Shown here: positions 1-41,539 of the stretch, in pieces
Layout of the letters: each line of letters starts with the position of its first letter
Position numbering within the stretch: the first letter of the stretch is position 1
Source of the DNA: Urechis unicinctus
Lineage: Eukaryota; Annelida; Polychaeta; Xenopneusta; Urechidae
Assembly: GCA_034190875.2 (NCBI GenBank)
Contig: CM067346.1
Coordinates: forward strand, 47,169,432 to 47,233,431
DNA length: 64,000 bases
Direction of reading: 5' to 3'
The notes under the pieces: model-generated
Database searches by the model: none
What the model was told of the DNA's origin: nothing
The model's input: the letters and a program-made list of their open reading frames with translations, nothing else
Program-made: the position numbers and the translations under genes

Positions 1-292
1 CATCTCACATGCAGTCCACAAATACACCCAGAGATCAGTGCAACCATCAAAATATACCATGTTGTATTGGAATTTGACTTTTATATACCTCTCCATTTCC
101 CGCTATAGCTCTGTCCACTGGCTTGATGATATGTTTCAACTTAATATTAACTTACAGATTTGCGCCCCTAAAGCCGGTACTACTTTAGGGGCGCTGCCCT
201 CGGGTTACAATCATCCTCATCTATTCTTAGCAGTGTTGCTAGCAGTGTAAACCATACGGTTCATTTCATTGTCGGTTTGGTGCCGTGGCCAG

Positions 293-568
293 GTTTCAGC
301 ACCATGGCAGTAGTGGACCAGATCAGTATCCTCCAGACGTGTATGTACCCCATCGTCCTCAGTGTCCTCTCCCTCACCTACCATCTCGAGTCGGAGACCT
401 ACAACTACTTCAACTTCTCCGATACGGAGGAAAAGATCATCATGGACATGTTCCATCCCTTCACCTACCTGATTCCCACGTTCCATATGATCGGACAGTC
501 TATTCAGGAGATGGAGATGGATACTGTGGAAGTGGCCTTCCTCTGCGCCATACACCTGTCTAATGAAG
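293..568 (+). CDS. Nuclear receptor LBD exon (helices ~3-8)
   Basis: Acceptor CCAG before 293 and donor GTAAGC after 568, entering and leaving in phase 1. It encodes 91 residues with the LBD signature (DQISIL) and a conserved acidic stretch before helix 8. The start of the gene is outside the window. Confidence 0.85.
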
Positions 569-1591
569 GTAAGCTGTCTTTCCGAGCTGATTGAGGGCTG
601 GTGTCATGAGATTGTTCCACATTCCATGCATCATATCTGCTGATCCCTTTGTGACACTATGATATACATATTATTGATGTTCATGCATGTTTTGAGGTTG
701 TTGGTCTAGTGACCTGTAGTTTGTAACATGACCTTGTGACCTGTGGTTTGCACTGTTCATGACTTTGTGACCTGTTGTTTGTGCTGTTCATGACCTTGTG
801 ACCTGTGGTTTGTGCTGTTCATGAACTAGTGACCTATTGTTTGCACTGTTTGTGACCTGTGGTTTGTGCTGTTCATGGACTGGTGACCTGTTGTTTGCAC
901 TGTTCATGACCTTGTGACCTGTGGTTTGCACTGTTCATGACCTTGTGACATGTTGTTTGTGCTATTCATGACCTTGTGACCTGTTGTATGTGCTGTTCAT
1001 GAACTAGGGACCTGTTGTTTGCACTGTTCATGACCTTGTGAACTGTTGTTTGTGCTGTTCATGAACTAGGGACCTGTTGTTTGTGCTGTTCATGACCTTG
1101 TGACCTGTGGTTTGTGCTGTTCATGAACTAGTGACCTGTGGTTTGATTCAGGTAATGTGAAGGACTCACAGTCTCTATTGGTTGAGGCACTCATGGAATA
1201 CGAAAAGCGTAAGTCACTCTTCAAAAATTAATTTATTTATACACACAGGCTGATTGTCTGTACAGTGAAGAATAAAGCATATGTGTACCAGGTATGTACA
1301 ATGTTCTAGTCGGGCATTCAATTGGTGTTGGCTTGTTGATGTATGAGTGTGGAATTCAATCAGTGATGATATATGAATTTATGATCCTCACATAACGTTT
1401 GTATGTTGTGTATAGGTAAGGATGGGGAAGACACTGGTCGCCATGCAATGGTCCTCTTGCGATTGGGGGAGCTGGTTCGTGCCAACATTGCACACCAGAA
1501 ATCCATTTTTGGAATTCTTTCTCAACCAGACAAGTTCAAAGGACTGGAAATACCCCAGCTGTTTCAGGAAACCTACCTCGCTGATCCTTGA
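293..1591 (+). CDS. Nuclear receptor, 3' part (ligand-binding domain), three exons
   Basis: These are the last three exons of a nuclear receptor, a ligand-regulated or orphan transcription factor. Exons at 293-568, 1152-1208 and 1416-1591 join in phase 1 with GT-AG borders. The first holds the family LBD signature as GFSTMAVVDQISIL, followed by helices 5-8 ending near DTVEVAFLCAIHLSNEG. The last ends with IPQLFQETYLADP and a stop, an AF-2 helix of the LFxExxL type, so coactivator binding is probably retained. The DNA-binding domain and helix 1-3 region lie before the window start. The exon layout and the AF-2 shape suggest the NR1 group (inference); I cannot name the subtype. Confidence 0.85.
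690..1145. repeat. Minisatellite in nuclear receptor intron, unit ~28-30 bp
   Basis: About fourteen imperfect tandem copies of a unit built on TGTTCATGACCTTGTGACCT plus GTGGTTTG. It fills most of the 583-bp intron and ends just before the acceptor at 1151. Copies vary (CTTGTG versus ACTAGTG), so the array is old. Confidence 0.85.
1152..1208 (+). CDS. Nuclear receptor LBD exon (helix 8-9 loop)
   Basis: A 57-bp exon between acceptor ATTCAG and donor GTAAGTC, phase 1 to phase 1. It encodes GNVKDSQSLLVEALMEYEK, the usual loop and helix 9 segment between the two larger LBD exons. Confidence 0.8.
1416..1591 (+). CDS. Nuclear receptor LBD final exon with AF-2
   Basis: Acceptor GTATAG, phase 1 entry, 58 codons and a TGA stop at 1589-1591. 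It encodes helices 10/11 (RHAMVLLRLGELVRAN) and the C-terminal activation helix around PQLFQETYLA. The AF-2 glutamate is present. Confidence 0.85.
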
Positions 1592-4438
1592 AGGCCAGTT
1601 GATATGAAAGTTGTCATGCTTCAAGGATCAAGTCAGTCACTGTTGTGTGTTACGTTGTCATGGTTGTCTCCCACGTTGTGTGGATTTGACATTACCTCAT
1701 TAAGGTCATGCGAAGGTCAAGGCTACCACCATAATCCAGTGCTTTCATCTGTCAAGGACAGTCTGCAGCTCCACACAGACATTCAGCGTTATAACTGGCG
1801 GTGTCAACTAAAAAAAACTTCATGCCAAAACTGAAATTTTGGAAGATATGTAGAAAGTATTGTTTGTTGTGTGTATGCCATGATACTACTGTTGTTGTGT
1901 ATGCCATGGTACTACTGTTGCTCACGTCTGTTGTTTGAGGTACGTGTTAGCTTATCCATTGCTCAAGGTTCTAGAAGCTACATATGATCCCGGTGAAGAC
2001 ATATCTTAATAGAAATCTCAAGTACACTGCTAGAATTCTACGAGTCTGTGTTGAACCTTAAGCTGGTGACTTGTTGTTCTTCTTTTCGTGCCATATATCC
2101 ACATGTTTTTGCAGCCCCCTTGGATATCTTTGTTTGTGTGGAAATTTTCCCAAACTTAATATGATTCCATTTTGATATGTTACGCCAAAAGTCATACACC
2201 CTGCACGTCCAGTGCTGTTTTTGTTTTTTTCCAAAACACCTCATTTCCCACCCGTGTCTTAAACTGTGCTCAGCCACATAGACTTGCCTTATATACACTG
2301 GTATACATAGTCAGTTGGTCCTACAGCCGGCCATGTTGCAGTCGAACTGTAATTGTTTCATTGTCTGTATATATTCATATACCTATCCAGTTAGGTGTGG
2401 TTTTCAGTTGCATTTCGTGTGAAGCTTTTGTGATTGTGGAGGCATACTGTACCCATGCTTAGGTGGTTGCTTGTAATGCTTACACCAGTGATGCCTTCAA
2501 TGTTGCCATGGTGATTGTTCAGCTTTCCGGTGGTATATTCCAGCACATATTAACTTTAAATCATGAGAATGTTACATTGTGTGCTTGTGTGTAGCTGCGG
2601 TTACAAATCCTGTTGTTTGACAAGTGCTTTAACATGACCTGTGTTTAGGATTCAATTGAATCTAAAATGCCGTCCATATTGCTCGTGAGAACCAGGGCTT
2701 ATTCCTCCAACAAACGTCTCTGTGGCCAGTCTGACTTGATGTAACTCAAACCATGATAGATGGTTAAAAATGCATTGATAGCATGACAGGATAATTGTAC
2801 ATTGAAGTGTTGACACAAATACCATAGCAACATTTCGATTAACATTCAGTGTCATTTTTTGGAAGATGTATAGCACTTGTGTTTATGTATAGCACTGGTG
2901 AAAACCTAGAGGTTCTCTAGAGGAATGAATTGTTAGGGTTTGAGGTGATACTACACCTGTATTGATGATCGTTGTTACACAGACTTTCTTATTATGTTAT
3001 CTGCGATATTTACAATCAAGGTCCATGTTTCTGTTTTATTATGATAAGGGTCAATGTTCAACCTATAGGAGAAATGTGTGGTTCTGCCCGCTCTTGAGAC
3101 TCACATAGTTGTGTTATTGTTTAGCTCTTGATCAACTGAATAGTTTAGCTGTGTGCAGATTTTTATTTATATTTAATTCATACATACCTTAGCATCAGAA
3201 ACAGATGAGCTTTTTCTAGGGCACATAATATTCAATTATGAAAAATTTAACATTTTTTCTCACTATCCATTGTCATGTATCTTACCTTGTGTTGTAACTA
3301 TGGGTAGAAATGTTTTGAGGTTATTGCCAACATTAAGTTTGATAATTTGCTCAGTGCCATTACATGAAGATCACACCAAATTACTTGGGAAACACAATGC
3401 AATGTATGGTTGGACTATGCTGTGGCTGGGTTTTATGGTTAATATCTCATAATATTGATCTAAGATTGAATTCAAGCTACCAGTAGACAGGGCTTTTTGT
3501 GCTAATTATGAACAAATCGGATGAAATCATTTAGATCATTCATTGGTCCCTACCCTGACAACAATATTAACCAATATATGTTCCAAATCATTAGCTTTAT
3601 ATTTTCTCATACATGAAGTTTGAAGAACAAATCCTTTCAGCTAGCGCTTGAAAACCTGACATTGATGTTCGGGTCTGTGGTATTGAGTTTTCTATTTATT
3701 TCTCACAGATGGCTATGGTTTGTTTCCTTTCAGTTCATGATCACAAGCCTAGTTCAATTAAGCTGAGGGACAAAAATGTCAAAAACCGAATATCAAATTC
3801 TGATAAATTGGCATATTTAAATGATCAGATAGTAGATGTAATGTTGTTTAGAGTTTGTACTTCCATCAGTAGAATAATATCGACTGAATATTTATGGTTG
3901 TTTGTACAACCAATAAGCTGAATGTTGTGTGATTGGTAATGATAATCTTGGCAGCGTATGTTTTTGTGTTGAAGTCTTGACTGATGTGAATATGTTCCAT
4001 CCACTTGTTATGGTTGTTCAGTGAATCTGCTAGGATTCCATGAAACTGGTGTTGGTTTTATCGCTGAGTTTCTTTACCTCCATGCAAAAATGTTTGAATC
4101 ACAGATCATGTATAGCCGACTTCCTAAAATTGCCGTTGTATATTTTTCTCAACATAAACTTGATGCTCAGATAGACTGAACAGTCTTCGTGAGACTCCTG
4201 GTTGTGGATCACAAGGGAACATATTCCCAATGTACTGTCATTCTTGTATCATTTAAACGTTAATTCATCAGGGAAGAAAATTGTTATACGCAGTTCTGTT
4301 AACAATATCTAACACTGTACACTAATCAGTTATATGTTCTTGGGAACAGCCGCCCTTATACTTCAACTGACACAGACCACCAGTCCTACCATATGTCTTC
4401 CCATTGCCCAGTAGTGTCATATATTATAATCCTCTGCA

Positions 4439-4520
4439 ACCCCCCCCCCCCCCACACACACACACCAAGCTCCCCCCCCCCCCACACACACAACACTCAT
4501 CAAGCCCCCCCCCCACCCCC
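4439..4520. repeat. Poly-C / CA-rich low-complexity tract
   Basis: Three C runs of 8-13 bases separated by ACACACA stretches. This is simple-sequence DNA and a likely site of assembly length error. Confidence 0.8.
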
Positions 4521-5109
4521 TTCTCTTCTGTTGACCAGGTACTGTTGTCGTGAATGCTCTCACTCGCCATAGCTGTCTTATACTAAGTACTTGATAGTTT
4601 CACTGTGTTATCGTTTTTTTCTAATGTGCAATGTATGTTTTGTTCGTGTTCTTTAAAATAATACTATTGATTTCGAACATGCTGGTCATTACTGTCAAAA
4701 TATCAGGATGTGGGGTAAATTAATGATTTAATCTCGTACTGCCATTTCGCGGTCGCTTTCGTCAAGCTTCGTCTAATTAAGGTATATATCGGTCCGATTG
4801 TCGAGCGCCTTGGAAGGCTTTGATTATATAGAGATGCCCATTAAGTTGATAAGGCGATTGCATCCGAGATTATGGCGGATGGTTTTGCTACCATGGTAAC
4901 TACAGCTTCATCATCTCATTATTGACATCCCTATAACCCTGTGGTATTAACCAAGCTTTTCGTTATTACAGTTTTACTAGCCACGCTGGTTTCCATACAA
5001 AACGTTACGCATGTTTAGACGAGTAATTGCTTAGGGCATTTCGGACGCATATAAATGTGACGCCCGGGATGTGACGAGTCGATTTAGTCACATTTGCTCA
5101 GGTAGTAAT

Positions 5110-5325
5110 ACTCTATAGCACTTGGATCCACAGAACCATTCACACAATTATGATCCGCAGAACCGCTCACACGATTAAGATCCACTGAACCATTCACACG
5201 ATTAAGATCCGCTGAACCATTCATACGATTAAGATCCACTGAACCATTCACACGATTAAGATCCGCTGAACCGCTCATACGATTAAGATCGCAGAACCAT
5301 TCACACGATTAAGATCCTCAGTCAT
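5110..5325. repeat. Tandem repeat, unit ~28 bp
   Basis: About seven copies of a unit based on CACACGATTAAGATCC followed by (A/G)CTGAACCATT. The period keeps a minus-strand frame open (5084-5278), which I treat as a by-product of the repeat. Confidence 0.8.
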
Positions 5326-5794
5326 TTAATAAATTTAAATAGAGCAACCAGTCTTTCACCACTCCGATCGAATGTCGATGTATCCACTGAAAAATATAAT
5401 AGCACCTATGTGGTAAGGGCCCTTGGGAAACACCATTATACACCTTTCTAGTTTTATCACAATTAATTATTTCAGGTGTATTTGTGAAATGTGTTCATGT
5501 CGCAAGCGTCTGCTGCTTGTAATCTTGACAGTCTGATCAATAAGTGATGTGGATTATTCGCAGAACACTGATCTCCTTAAGCATTCAATCCCCCATCAGG
5601 TTTCAATTTTACGTTACGGCTAACCTGCATATCTAATGTTATGGGTGGCGGGGATTCAATGTTATTGGACCCTTTTTTTTTAATGGAAACTTCCCACAAA
5701 TGTACCATGTATTTGAAAATGTAGCCTTCTACTACAGTTCTACTCCGGCTGCTCTTTATATGCCATCTACCACACATTGTAGTGGTGCACCTGA

Positions 5795-5820
5795 CCCGGC
5801 CGTTAGTATATGCAAGGGGT
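5795..5820. repeat. Half copy of a dispersed foldback element
   Basis: TGGTGCACCTGACCCGGCCG followed by TTAGTATATGC matches the left end of the short inverted-repeat element found at 41.68, 48.09 and 52.60 kb. The right end is not evident here. Confidence 0.45.
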
Positions 5821-6244
5821 TATAACCAATCTTTAGTTATGTAACTCCTTGGTATATGCCTCGGTACTTACGTATGTAGGAGCTTGCCCTCCATATGATG
5901 CGAACCAGCTGATACGAACCATTGTGATCTTCCCCAGTAATATAAATGTAAACAGCTCAAGACTTACAATGGAAAGGAATCTTTAGCGATAGTTCGTAAT
6001 ATGACATTGATATGAACGTTTCCTATCGCTAAATTCTTCCACTATAGGATGGAAGGCAAGTAAATAGCATGTATGATTGGATGTTTTCCTCGCATATTCA
6101 TTTGTGTCTTTACAACATACACAAGACCAATCACAAGCCATCATGTGTATGCTGGCTTGAGATGGATCCTGAGGTGTGAAAACCTGACTGGATCCCCGTG
6201 ATAATCATGTCTTAAGGCGGTCCCATCTTTGAAAGGCGATGTAC

Positions 6245-6320
6245 TCGACCCGGTGTCTCAGTGATATCGTGCCAGCCTTTTGGTCCCAGCGGCGTGGGTT
6301 TCGCAGCCCGGTCCTGATAA
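6245..6320 (+). repeat. tRNA-derived SINE head (candidate)
   Basis: The stretch GTCTCAGTGATATCGTGCC (A-box-like) followed about 30 bp later by GTGGGTTTCGCAGCCCGG (B-box-like) has the spacing of a tRNA-derived pol III promoter. It does not fold as an intact tRNA by eye, so a SINE head is more likely than a tRNA gene. Confidence 0.4.
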
Positions 6321-6409
6321 TGGGTTAAGTGGAGCTGCCTATGCATCGCCACTAGTTGAAAGTAAACCCCAGTAATACCATTACCATTGTCGAGAAAAAT
6401 GTCATCTCA

Positions 6410-6415
6410 TTTATT
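6410..6415 (-). promoter_or_regulatory. Polyadenylation signal AATAAA of the Jagged gene (candidate)
   Basis: AATAAA on the minus strand, about 160 bp downstream of the Jagged stop codon at 6577. Position and motif fit; cleavage is not shown. Confidence 0.5.
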
Positions 6416-6576
6416 GTCACACACTCACAAACGCAGAGCAGAATGAAAGACGACGTTTGTAAATTGCTTTAATGAATACACATAGCGTTGAACAGCATCA
6501 CGGGTACAGCAATGAGCCCGCTGCATTGATCAAAACATTATGACCAGAAACACACGTTATGATGACAATCAAACTA

Positions 6577-28011
<21,435 letters not shown>

Positions 28012-29928
28012 GGTAACTGATTTTTGCAGAGTTTGATGAATTCGTCAGATTGGCTCAAAGCACTCCACGTAGCCCTGAATCCTTGTCAGCCGGAACATGT
28101 TGTTAGCTGTCGTTTTCTATTCCTACAAAAGCCTACGGAAAATAACAATAAGGATTATTTTTCAGTCAATATAAAGATCGATATTCACGGACGAAATGAC
28201 GCTTGTGCCAATACAATATATCCGAGTCTTCCAGGAAGTGCTATTTATATAGATCCTTTACTTTGCAATTAAGTTTCTTTTAGCAGTATATAGATATCCT
28301 CACTGCTTCTCGTAATCGTCATTGACGTCTGCTTTTCAAGCCAGACCAAGACGCGTGCTTGCTGCCCGCGGGCGGCGCTGGGCATGCGCGTCAGTCATCC
28401 AATGAGCAAAGTCTGCTTATTAATTTTTGCACGCGACAAAATGCTTTTAGAAGGGCGGTCCGGTTGCGGAAAGCGGCTGAGGGTAGCGTGGTTAATGTGA
28501 TGAACTGTCTGCTGTGGGAGAGTGAGGGTATTGTCGACCTACAGGCAGTGCCTGCAGGTCGGGCTTAACTGAACAACTCAACTGTGACCGGTCTACAATA
28601 TGACCCTTCCATCTTAAAGCCAAGATCTGGCTTCCCTCATGTTCACACGATAATTGCAGGTATTGAATAAAAAGGAATGTTTTTTTTCCAAACGGAATAT
28701 TGCGTAGCCTATTGATCGAGAATTGATGATTATAAATTGCGTATGATGGTCGATTAAGTGTGGAGGTCATATAAATTGCCTCTGATCACTGATCCTTGTC
28801 TCAATGGTCTTTCAGTGTGTTTTAGACGTATATGCTATGACCATTTCACTTTTTTTCTGAATTAATTCGACATCGATCACAAAACAGTCATGTTAATCGC
28901 CTTGCTATATTTCCATCAGCTCAGCGTTATTTTATAAAACATTTATCAGCTTATAAATTTACAAAGCAGAATAAATATAACAGCGTTGTGTTCGCCACGG
29001 CGTGCAGGACCTATCCTTCAGAAGATTTCGGTCGCATTGGTATCGCTTTTGGGGACCAAATATTGCCGTTGGGGACCAAGCATGAAGACGAACTGTTCTT
29101 TACCCTCTCGGTGTAAGATTGCCGAAAGGGGGAATTGAAGTATTGAATAGGTGCTCTCTAAAAGCGAAAAAAAAGCCTAGGCGTGTTTCCGTCGTATTAT
29201 GTAGGAGGGCTGGTTGATTTGATTGACCAGGATTGATCCGGTGATGATACGCCCAGTGCTGTTGTTCCATGACATTCCCATGCATATGACTCAAGGCGTG
29301 ACATGTCAGCTGTCTTAGCGCCTATACGCTCCCCCAAGCAAACCAATCTCATGATAGCAAGCTTCCACGCAGAACTGCCTCAAAGCAAAATGATTGGGGG
29401 CTTTGACGGAAAACCATTTATCTCAACCGACAACGCGGTGTTTGCGCTGAAAAAACCCCCTTTTGTGTTCCCGTATTGATAGTGGGACAAAGTTTGTAAT
29501 TTTTACGGGGTGAGCACATTATGCTTTGTGAAAATTATCTTGTACCATCCTGTCGTCTGCTTTATGAATGAAACTATGTTCACACGGTCACGTGACTATG
29601 ACGGGGGAAGATGGAGGTCCCATTGGAGTGTCAATCAGACTCGGGGCGTTACCTCAAGGAACCATGTGAAGAATTTTAAGGCAGGTGGGGTGTAACTGGG
29701 CAAGCAAGTAACCGCCCAGATACGACAGTAAAGGCGTTGATACGTCGCAAATGAACGAGACAGGACGAGTACACTTTTAATGGGACATCAAAACTAACAT
29801 TACGCTATAAAGGACTGAGAAGAAAATAAAAAAACATCGAAAATGGAACACCGTTGCAGAAGATAGATTCATATAAATAAAGAGAAGTTACTTCTTATGA
29901 GTGCATGTATGTATGTACGTTTTAATGA

Positions 29929-30515
<587 letters not shown>

Positions 30516-31944
30516 GATCGCGTCTTAGGACTCAAAGTTACAGGGAATACTATATTCATTAATACATCGAAATAAAAGCCAATAAAAGTAAACACAACCA
30601 GTGATAGTCCTATTAACCCAACATGCAGTCACTCAAAGCACACCACACAATCGACACAATTCCATGTTTCCTTTTTATCTTAACGCCATTTGCATTAATA
30701 CAGAATAATCTTAGGTCATGTGAACTACCTCATGCTCGACAACCAAAACGACTCGATTTATTGAAGCTCAATGAAATGAAAGAGAGAGAGTATTCGAAGC
30801 AAGTCCCTTTACGTATTGCCGATCTGGTTCACGCGTTTGGATCTATAGATAGGTAAATATATTGCAATTAACTCAGAAGGTTCTGAATGTACTCGTTTGT
30901 TGAGAAAAAAACATGCGTAAATTCGACTGTTGCCATTTATCGATTCAAACTATTTCAACTACATGACACGCTGATTCATTCGTCAGTTTTTAATGGAAAA
31001 CCACCATTGTGGAACACAAGTAGCTACACAAAACTTACGAATATTTATCATTCTTGATTTTGGTCAATAAACTAATTAAGATGAAAATGAATCGGGATTC
31101 TTGGTGAAAATCTGTCATATTCTTATTTTATGTTCATGTTATGTGAGATGAATCTGTAAATTGATCAAGAACGGATGTAATTGAGTTTTTTTTAGGTGTC
31201 ATGAATCCCATATCACCAATTTTCTTTTAACTGTTTCATTAGGATTTCACAGTAAATCTGATGCCATATTAAAACTTAAAGTGCCAGTCCACACTTATCG
31301 CAATCAATAACTGCGGCCATTGCGCAAGAAGGCTGGCAAATTACGACCAACTTGAGCATTTAGCGTAGCTGATTTCCGTAGTTTTTCTTTCTACCCTCCT
31401 ACACCTGCGTTGAACTAACATCAATTTGCTGCAAAAACAAAGGACACGATAGAAAAATCCAGAAGAACTAAACACGGGAACGTTGTCTAAAATTAGATAC
31501 ATTGAACCCGGTGACGCCACAATGAATTATTGTGACTGTCGTGCGGTGAGATACTTACGTGTCTGCATTGACTTGTTTACAGTGAGCTCACACGCGACAA
31601 GGTGATCACTTAGGTCCACAGGTAGGATATTGCCTCCACACCTGTCTTCTCACCTGTCAACTCTATTTATAGTATAAACAGGATGCATGTGTATAAAACA
31701 CTGTATTTGAGACCATTGACAATATGTTCAACTAAAAAAGTAAATTATTTATAAACATCACATCGAATCTTCATTTTAAAATGTCGAAAGTGGAAGACCA
31801 CTTTGCCATATCATATCGGAAGCCCCCAAAAAACTGACAATAAACTATCTTAGTTGAACTTGTCGTTTATCTTCGCAGTTGAGCTGCTCGTCGAAAACAA
31901 TAATGATCGGACACACACACACATAAGTATACATATACACCCAC

Positions 31945-32248
<304 letters not shown>

Positions 32249-32337
32249 CCAGAGTTTCAATGATTACAATCAGGCGTTAAATACATAGCAAAACAGACTG
32301 GTTTGCACAGCAATTATGCCAATATTTTGTCACAGGG

Positions 32338-37835
<5,498 letters not shown>

Positions 37836-40800
37836 CGTATCCGTCTCTGTGCTGAGATATCTTTATGTAGTGGATTACACTTGCCACTTTCTGTTTCGTA
37901 ATGTTAACGATGCGGAAAATGTCCAACTGTCTCGGAATAGTTTAACACAGATTGGTGTCGATTCTGTCAATGATGGGAACGAAAGGTCCCTTGTGCTTAA
38001 CATGCTATTCTTTCTCCGAATGACTTTGATATCCCGAAAGACTTATTGACATTCCTTAATAGAACCAAACAAGTAGTGTATATTGGAGCCCGTCGGAACT
38101 CTGGTCCACTTCACCGCGGCCTTATAACAAAGAAAACAAATCCAGCTCAGCTCGCACATTGCTGCGATCTGATAGGAAGAATGTTGACCGACGACTTTTG
38201 GGTTTCTTCGATGATATTTACCGTGACGTTAGTTGATAACTGTAAATGTATCGCACTTGGTCGAAAGGTACCGGTCTTCCATTACCTGGACTTCCATGTA
38301 AACGGACAGGTGGATAAATGCGGTTGACTTAGGTTACTTGAAGTCGATGGTCTTGAGCGAATAAGATTTGTTTAAGATGTTACGTCTGCTTGCGCGCATG
38401 GGGTAAGACGAACGAGTGAGAGAAATAGGTGGCAATCAGTCAGCGGGCAAGTTGCCAAGTCACGCGCATTTTTGACTTAATTACTTAGCAGTAATTACCG
38501 AATGTGGCTGTGATGGGATCATTCTTAAATACTGGCTCATTTTCTAAATACTTTCAGGAAACAACATTGCAAATTGTTTACAAAATTATTCATGGTTTGG
38601 TAATTATAATCCAAATATATTCTGAAATACATGCATACATCCACCCAAGTTCATCCTCCCAAATTACTAGAAGACAATGATCATTTTCATGGCGGTTGAT
38701 CCTTTATGTAAACAATGATTAAATTATGCCAATATATATGACTAAATGGCTGATAAAAGCTGAATCACAAAGTAATGACTTTATCCTAAAGCAGGAGCGG
38801 ACTTTATGTCTCAAGAGCATTTTACCCAGCATCGTCCAGTTAATCAGCTTATTGTGAACGAAATGGTGGCATTTATTTACCAGGGTTTAATTCCGTTAAC
38901 ATTGTGGTAAGATACTGATATATTGAATAAATGTTGTGAGGAAAGATTTATATTTCCCTGTTATGTAATCAAATTGCAATAAAAGATCAGACACATGACC
39001 ATAGGTGTTTGGGGTAGACCGTAACATAATCCGACCATCAAGGTCGCATACCGCAGTATTTCATAAACCTCACCGCAATATGCGATCCACACACTCCCTC
39101 GGCGTTGAGGGCTCCCGGATCGATATAAATGAAGGGTCGATACAAATGAAGACATATAAGTCACCGCTGATTGCCCAAGTCATCGGCAGCATTAACTTGA
39201 AACGCAAGTCTGTTAGGCTGCGTTGTTTGACAATTGGTGACCATCGAGGCAGCTTGTGAGGTGTGTTTACATGGTCTGGAGGGTATTGAACAAGCCAATG
39301 GTCCTATCGATGTGTCCATGCTTAATAAGTGTAAACGTTTGTTCGAGACACATCGAAACATGACTGCACTTGTTCGATAAAATATCGTGTCATCTCTTGA
39401 ATCACTTGCAATCGAAACACATGACTGCACTCATGTCCTTTCACTTGAATCTACACATGACTGCACTCGTGTCATCTCACTTGAATCGACACATGGACTA
39501 CACTTGCGTTCTCTTACGTGAATCGCACTGACTGCATTCGTGTCTCTTACGTGAATCGACACATGACTGCACTCGTGTCATCTCACTTGAATCGACACAT
39601 GACTGCACTCATGTCATCTCACTTGAATCGACACATGACTGCACTCGTGTCATCTCACTTGAATCGACACATGACTGCACTTTGTGTTCTCTCACGTGAA
39701 TCGACACATGACTGCATTCGTGTCATCTCACGTGAATCGACACATGACTGCATTCGTGTCATCTCACTTGAATCGACACATGACTGCACTTGTGTTCTCT
39801 TACGTGAATCGACACATGACTGCATTCGTGTCATCTCACGTGAATCGACACATGACTGCATTCGTGTCATCTCACGTGAATCGACACATGACTGCACTTG
39901 TGTCCTCTCACGTGAATCGACACATGACTGCACTTGTGTCCTCTCACGTGAATGTACACGTGGCTTTATTGATGTAAAATTATAGTTTGACGAGCTTAGT
40001 TAAGAGACAGGTTGAGTTGCGGGTGCATCTAGATCAATTAGATATAAATTTAAACTAGTGGACAATTCTCGTTACGAACGGCAAGATAGTTAAACATGCA
40101 GTCGAACCAAATGCGCATTGCTTAGTTAGATAAATCTCCACACATTAGGAATGCTTTTTGCGGCAATTTCGTGAAATTCCGAGTTCTATCTTATATTTGC
40201 CCGACCGACTCGATAACAAAACGTCTTTGAATTTGTGTATGAAAATATGCGAATGGTGAGCATACCGCCTGAATAATTAGAACTGTACAATTAATTTATT
40301 CTAGGTTAACAATCAAACTAAATAAAACATGTCGACGGCGATCAATTCATTTTCACCGCAGATTTTCAATTTTTTTTAAGAAACGTCCCGTGATCTGAGG
40401 GCAGACCACAATTTAAGGGCAATATTCAACTTGACCCCGTTCAACTCGTTGGTATTTGAATTAGGAGTGTTCGCTGGAGTGTGTTGAATTGATTGTGGAA
40501 CAACGTCTCAAAAAATAACGAAAGAAGTAGTTGCAAAGATTGTTTAAAATGACTACCATTATGACATCATTTATTTTATCAGCGATTTGCGATCATAACG
40601 GTTGTTTTTAATTTTCGACACCCGTTTCAATAATGTTGTCATTTCCTCCCTTGGCACGTAGACGCGTAAACCGCATTGCCGAAAACGACGAGCGAGTCGC
40701 CTAATATAGATGGGGGTAGGGGTTGTTTTGAAGGGGACTTCGCGTATAGAACAAACTCGGAGCAATAACATTTGTCCGTTTAACACAGGATTGACAGTGT

Positions 40801-41530
40801 GCATTTTGTTTTCTCGTCAATAATATAAACATCATCATTGCCGTCAATATTCACCTCCAAGGGCTTTAGGATCTTGACTAAGGTCGACTGCCATTTCGAG
40901 GTTGTCATAAATCACTTCTATCCTCGCGGCTAAATCACACCAGTTGCTGGAAGCTGTATGTATTTCATTCATCAGTGGCCTACGAATTGGAGGTTTTTCA
41001 GAGCTAATGATGAATATTATATATTCTACCCACCATTATTCGAATGCTACCCTAACTGATAGCATTTGGCATATAGTTAGTTCCCTTCGAATAAGCAGAG
41101 AAGGAAGGCAAATCAAACCGATTTATGGCCATAATATATCATGTATTCCTTATTTCACACGTCTTCTCCCAGATAATCGGAAACGAAGACGACTGCCAGT
41201 TAGGGGTTATCGTTGGATTCATGCGAACCCCTCGACTGTATTACTCTAGACGATTAGGTTGTAACGTTTGAAGTCAAGACCCAACAGGGAAGGCGATTAA
41301 TTTTCAATATGTATTAAGTGATTCCATTTCACTGGGTGTTTAGCCGGAAAAAACTTTGCCATATTATCCGGACGTGGGTCTTTTAAAGTAGGTTTCACAA
41401 TCAAATAATGGTCTTTGTTCTCCACAACTTGTTAAAACCTTATATCGTTAACGCAACGATTCAGAACGTCGAAAAAACAAATCAACTAAATTATAGACCA
41501 GTACTGTTCTACTACTCAATACCACATGTA
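37836..41530. other. Intergenic region, no gene seen
   Basis: About 3.7 kb between the nuclear receptor start and the immune-gene array. Short open frames lack motifs. The only structured element is the minisatellite at 39.4-40.0 kb. Confidence 0.6.
39430..39965. repeat. Minisatellite, 36-bp unit
   Basis: About fifteen copies of GAATCGACACATGACTGCAC plus TCGTGTCATCTCACTT. The 36-bp period keeps frames open on both strands (155, 97 and 92 codons, 12-residue periodicity). No splice signals; called a repeat. Confidence 0.92.
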
Positions 41531-41539
41531 ATCATTAGC

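Larger units (their letters stand above)
1592..6400. other. 3' UTR and intergenic DNA, no gene seen
   Basis: About 4.8 kb of AT-rich sequence follows the receptor stop. The open frames here are short, without family motifs or splice-linked partners. The first part is presumably 3' UTR. The only structures I can support are the C-rich tract, the short tandem array and the tRNA-like repeat listed separately. Confidence 0.6.

Noticed and set aside
4439-4520. C-rich tract as a possible G-quadruplex regulatory site
   Set aside because: Runs are simple-sequence and far from any supported promoter; not enough to claim function.
39518-39985. Frames of 92-155 codons at 39.5-40.0 kb
   Set aside because: 36-bp minisatellite with 12-residue periodicity on both strands.
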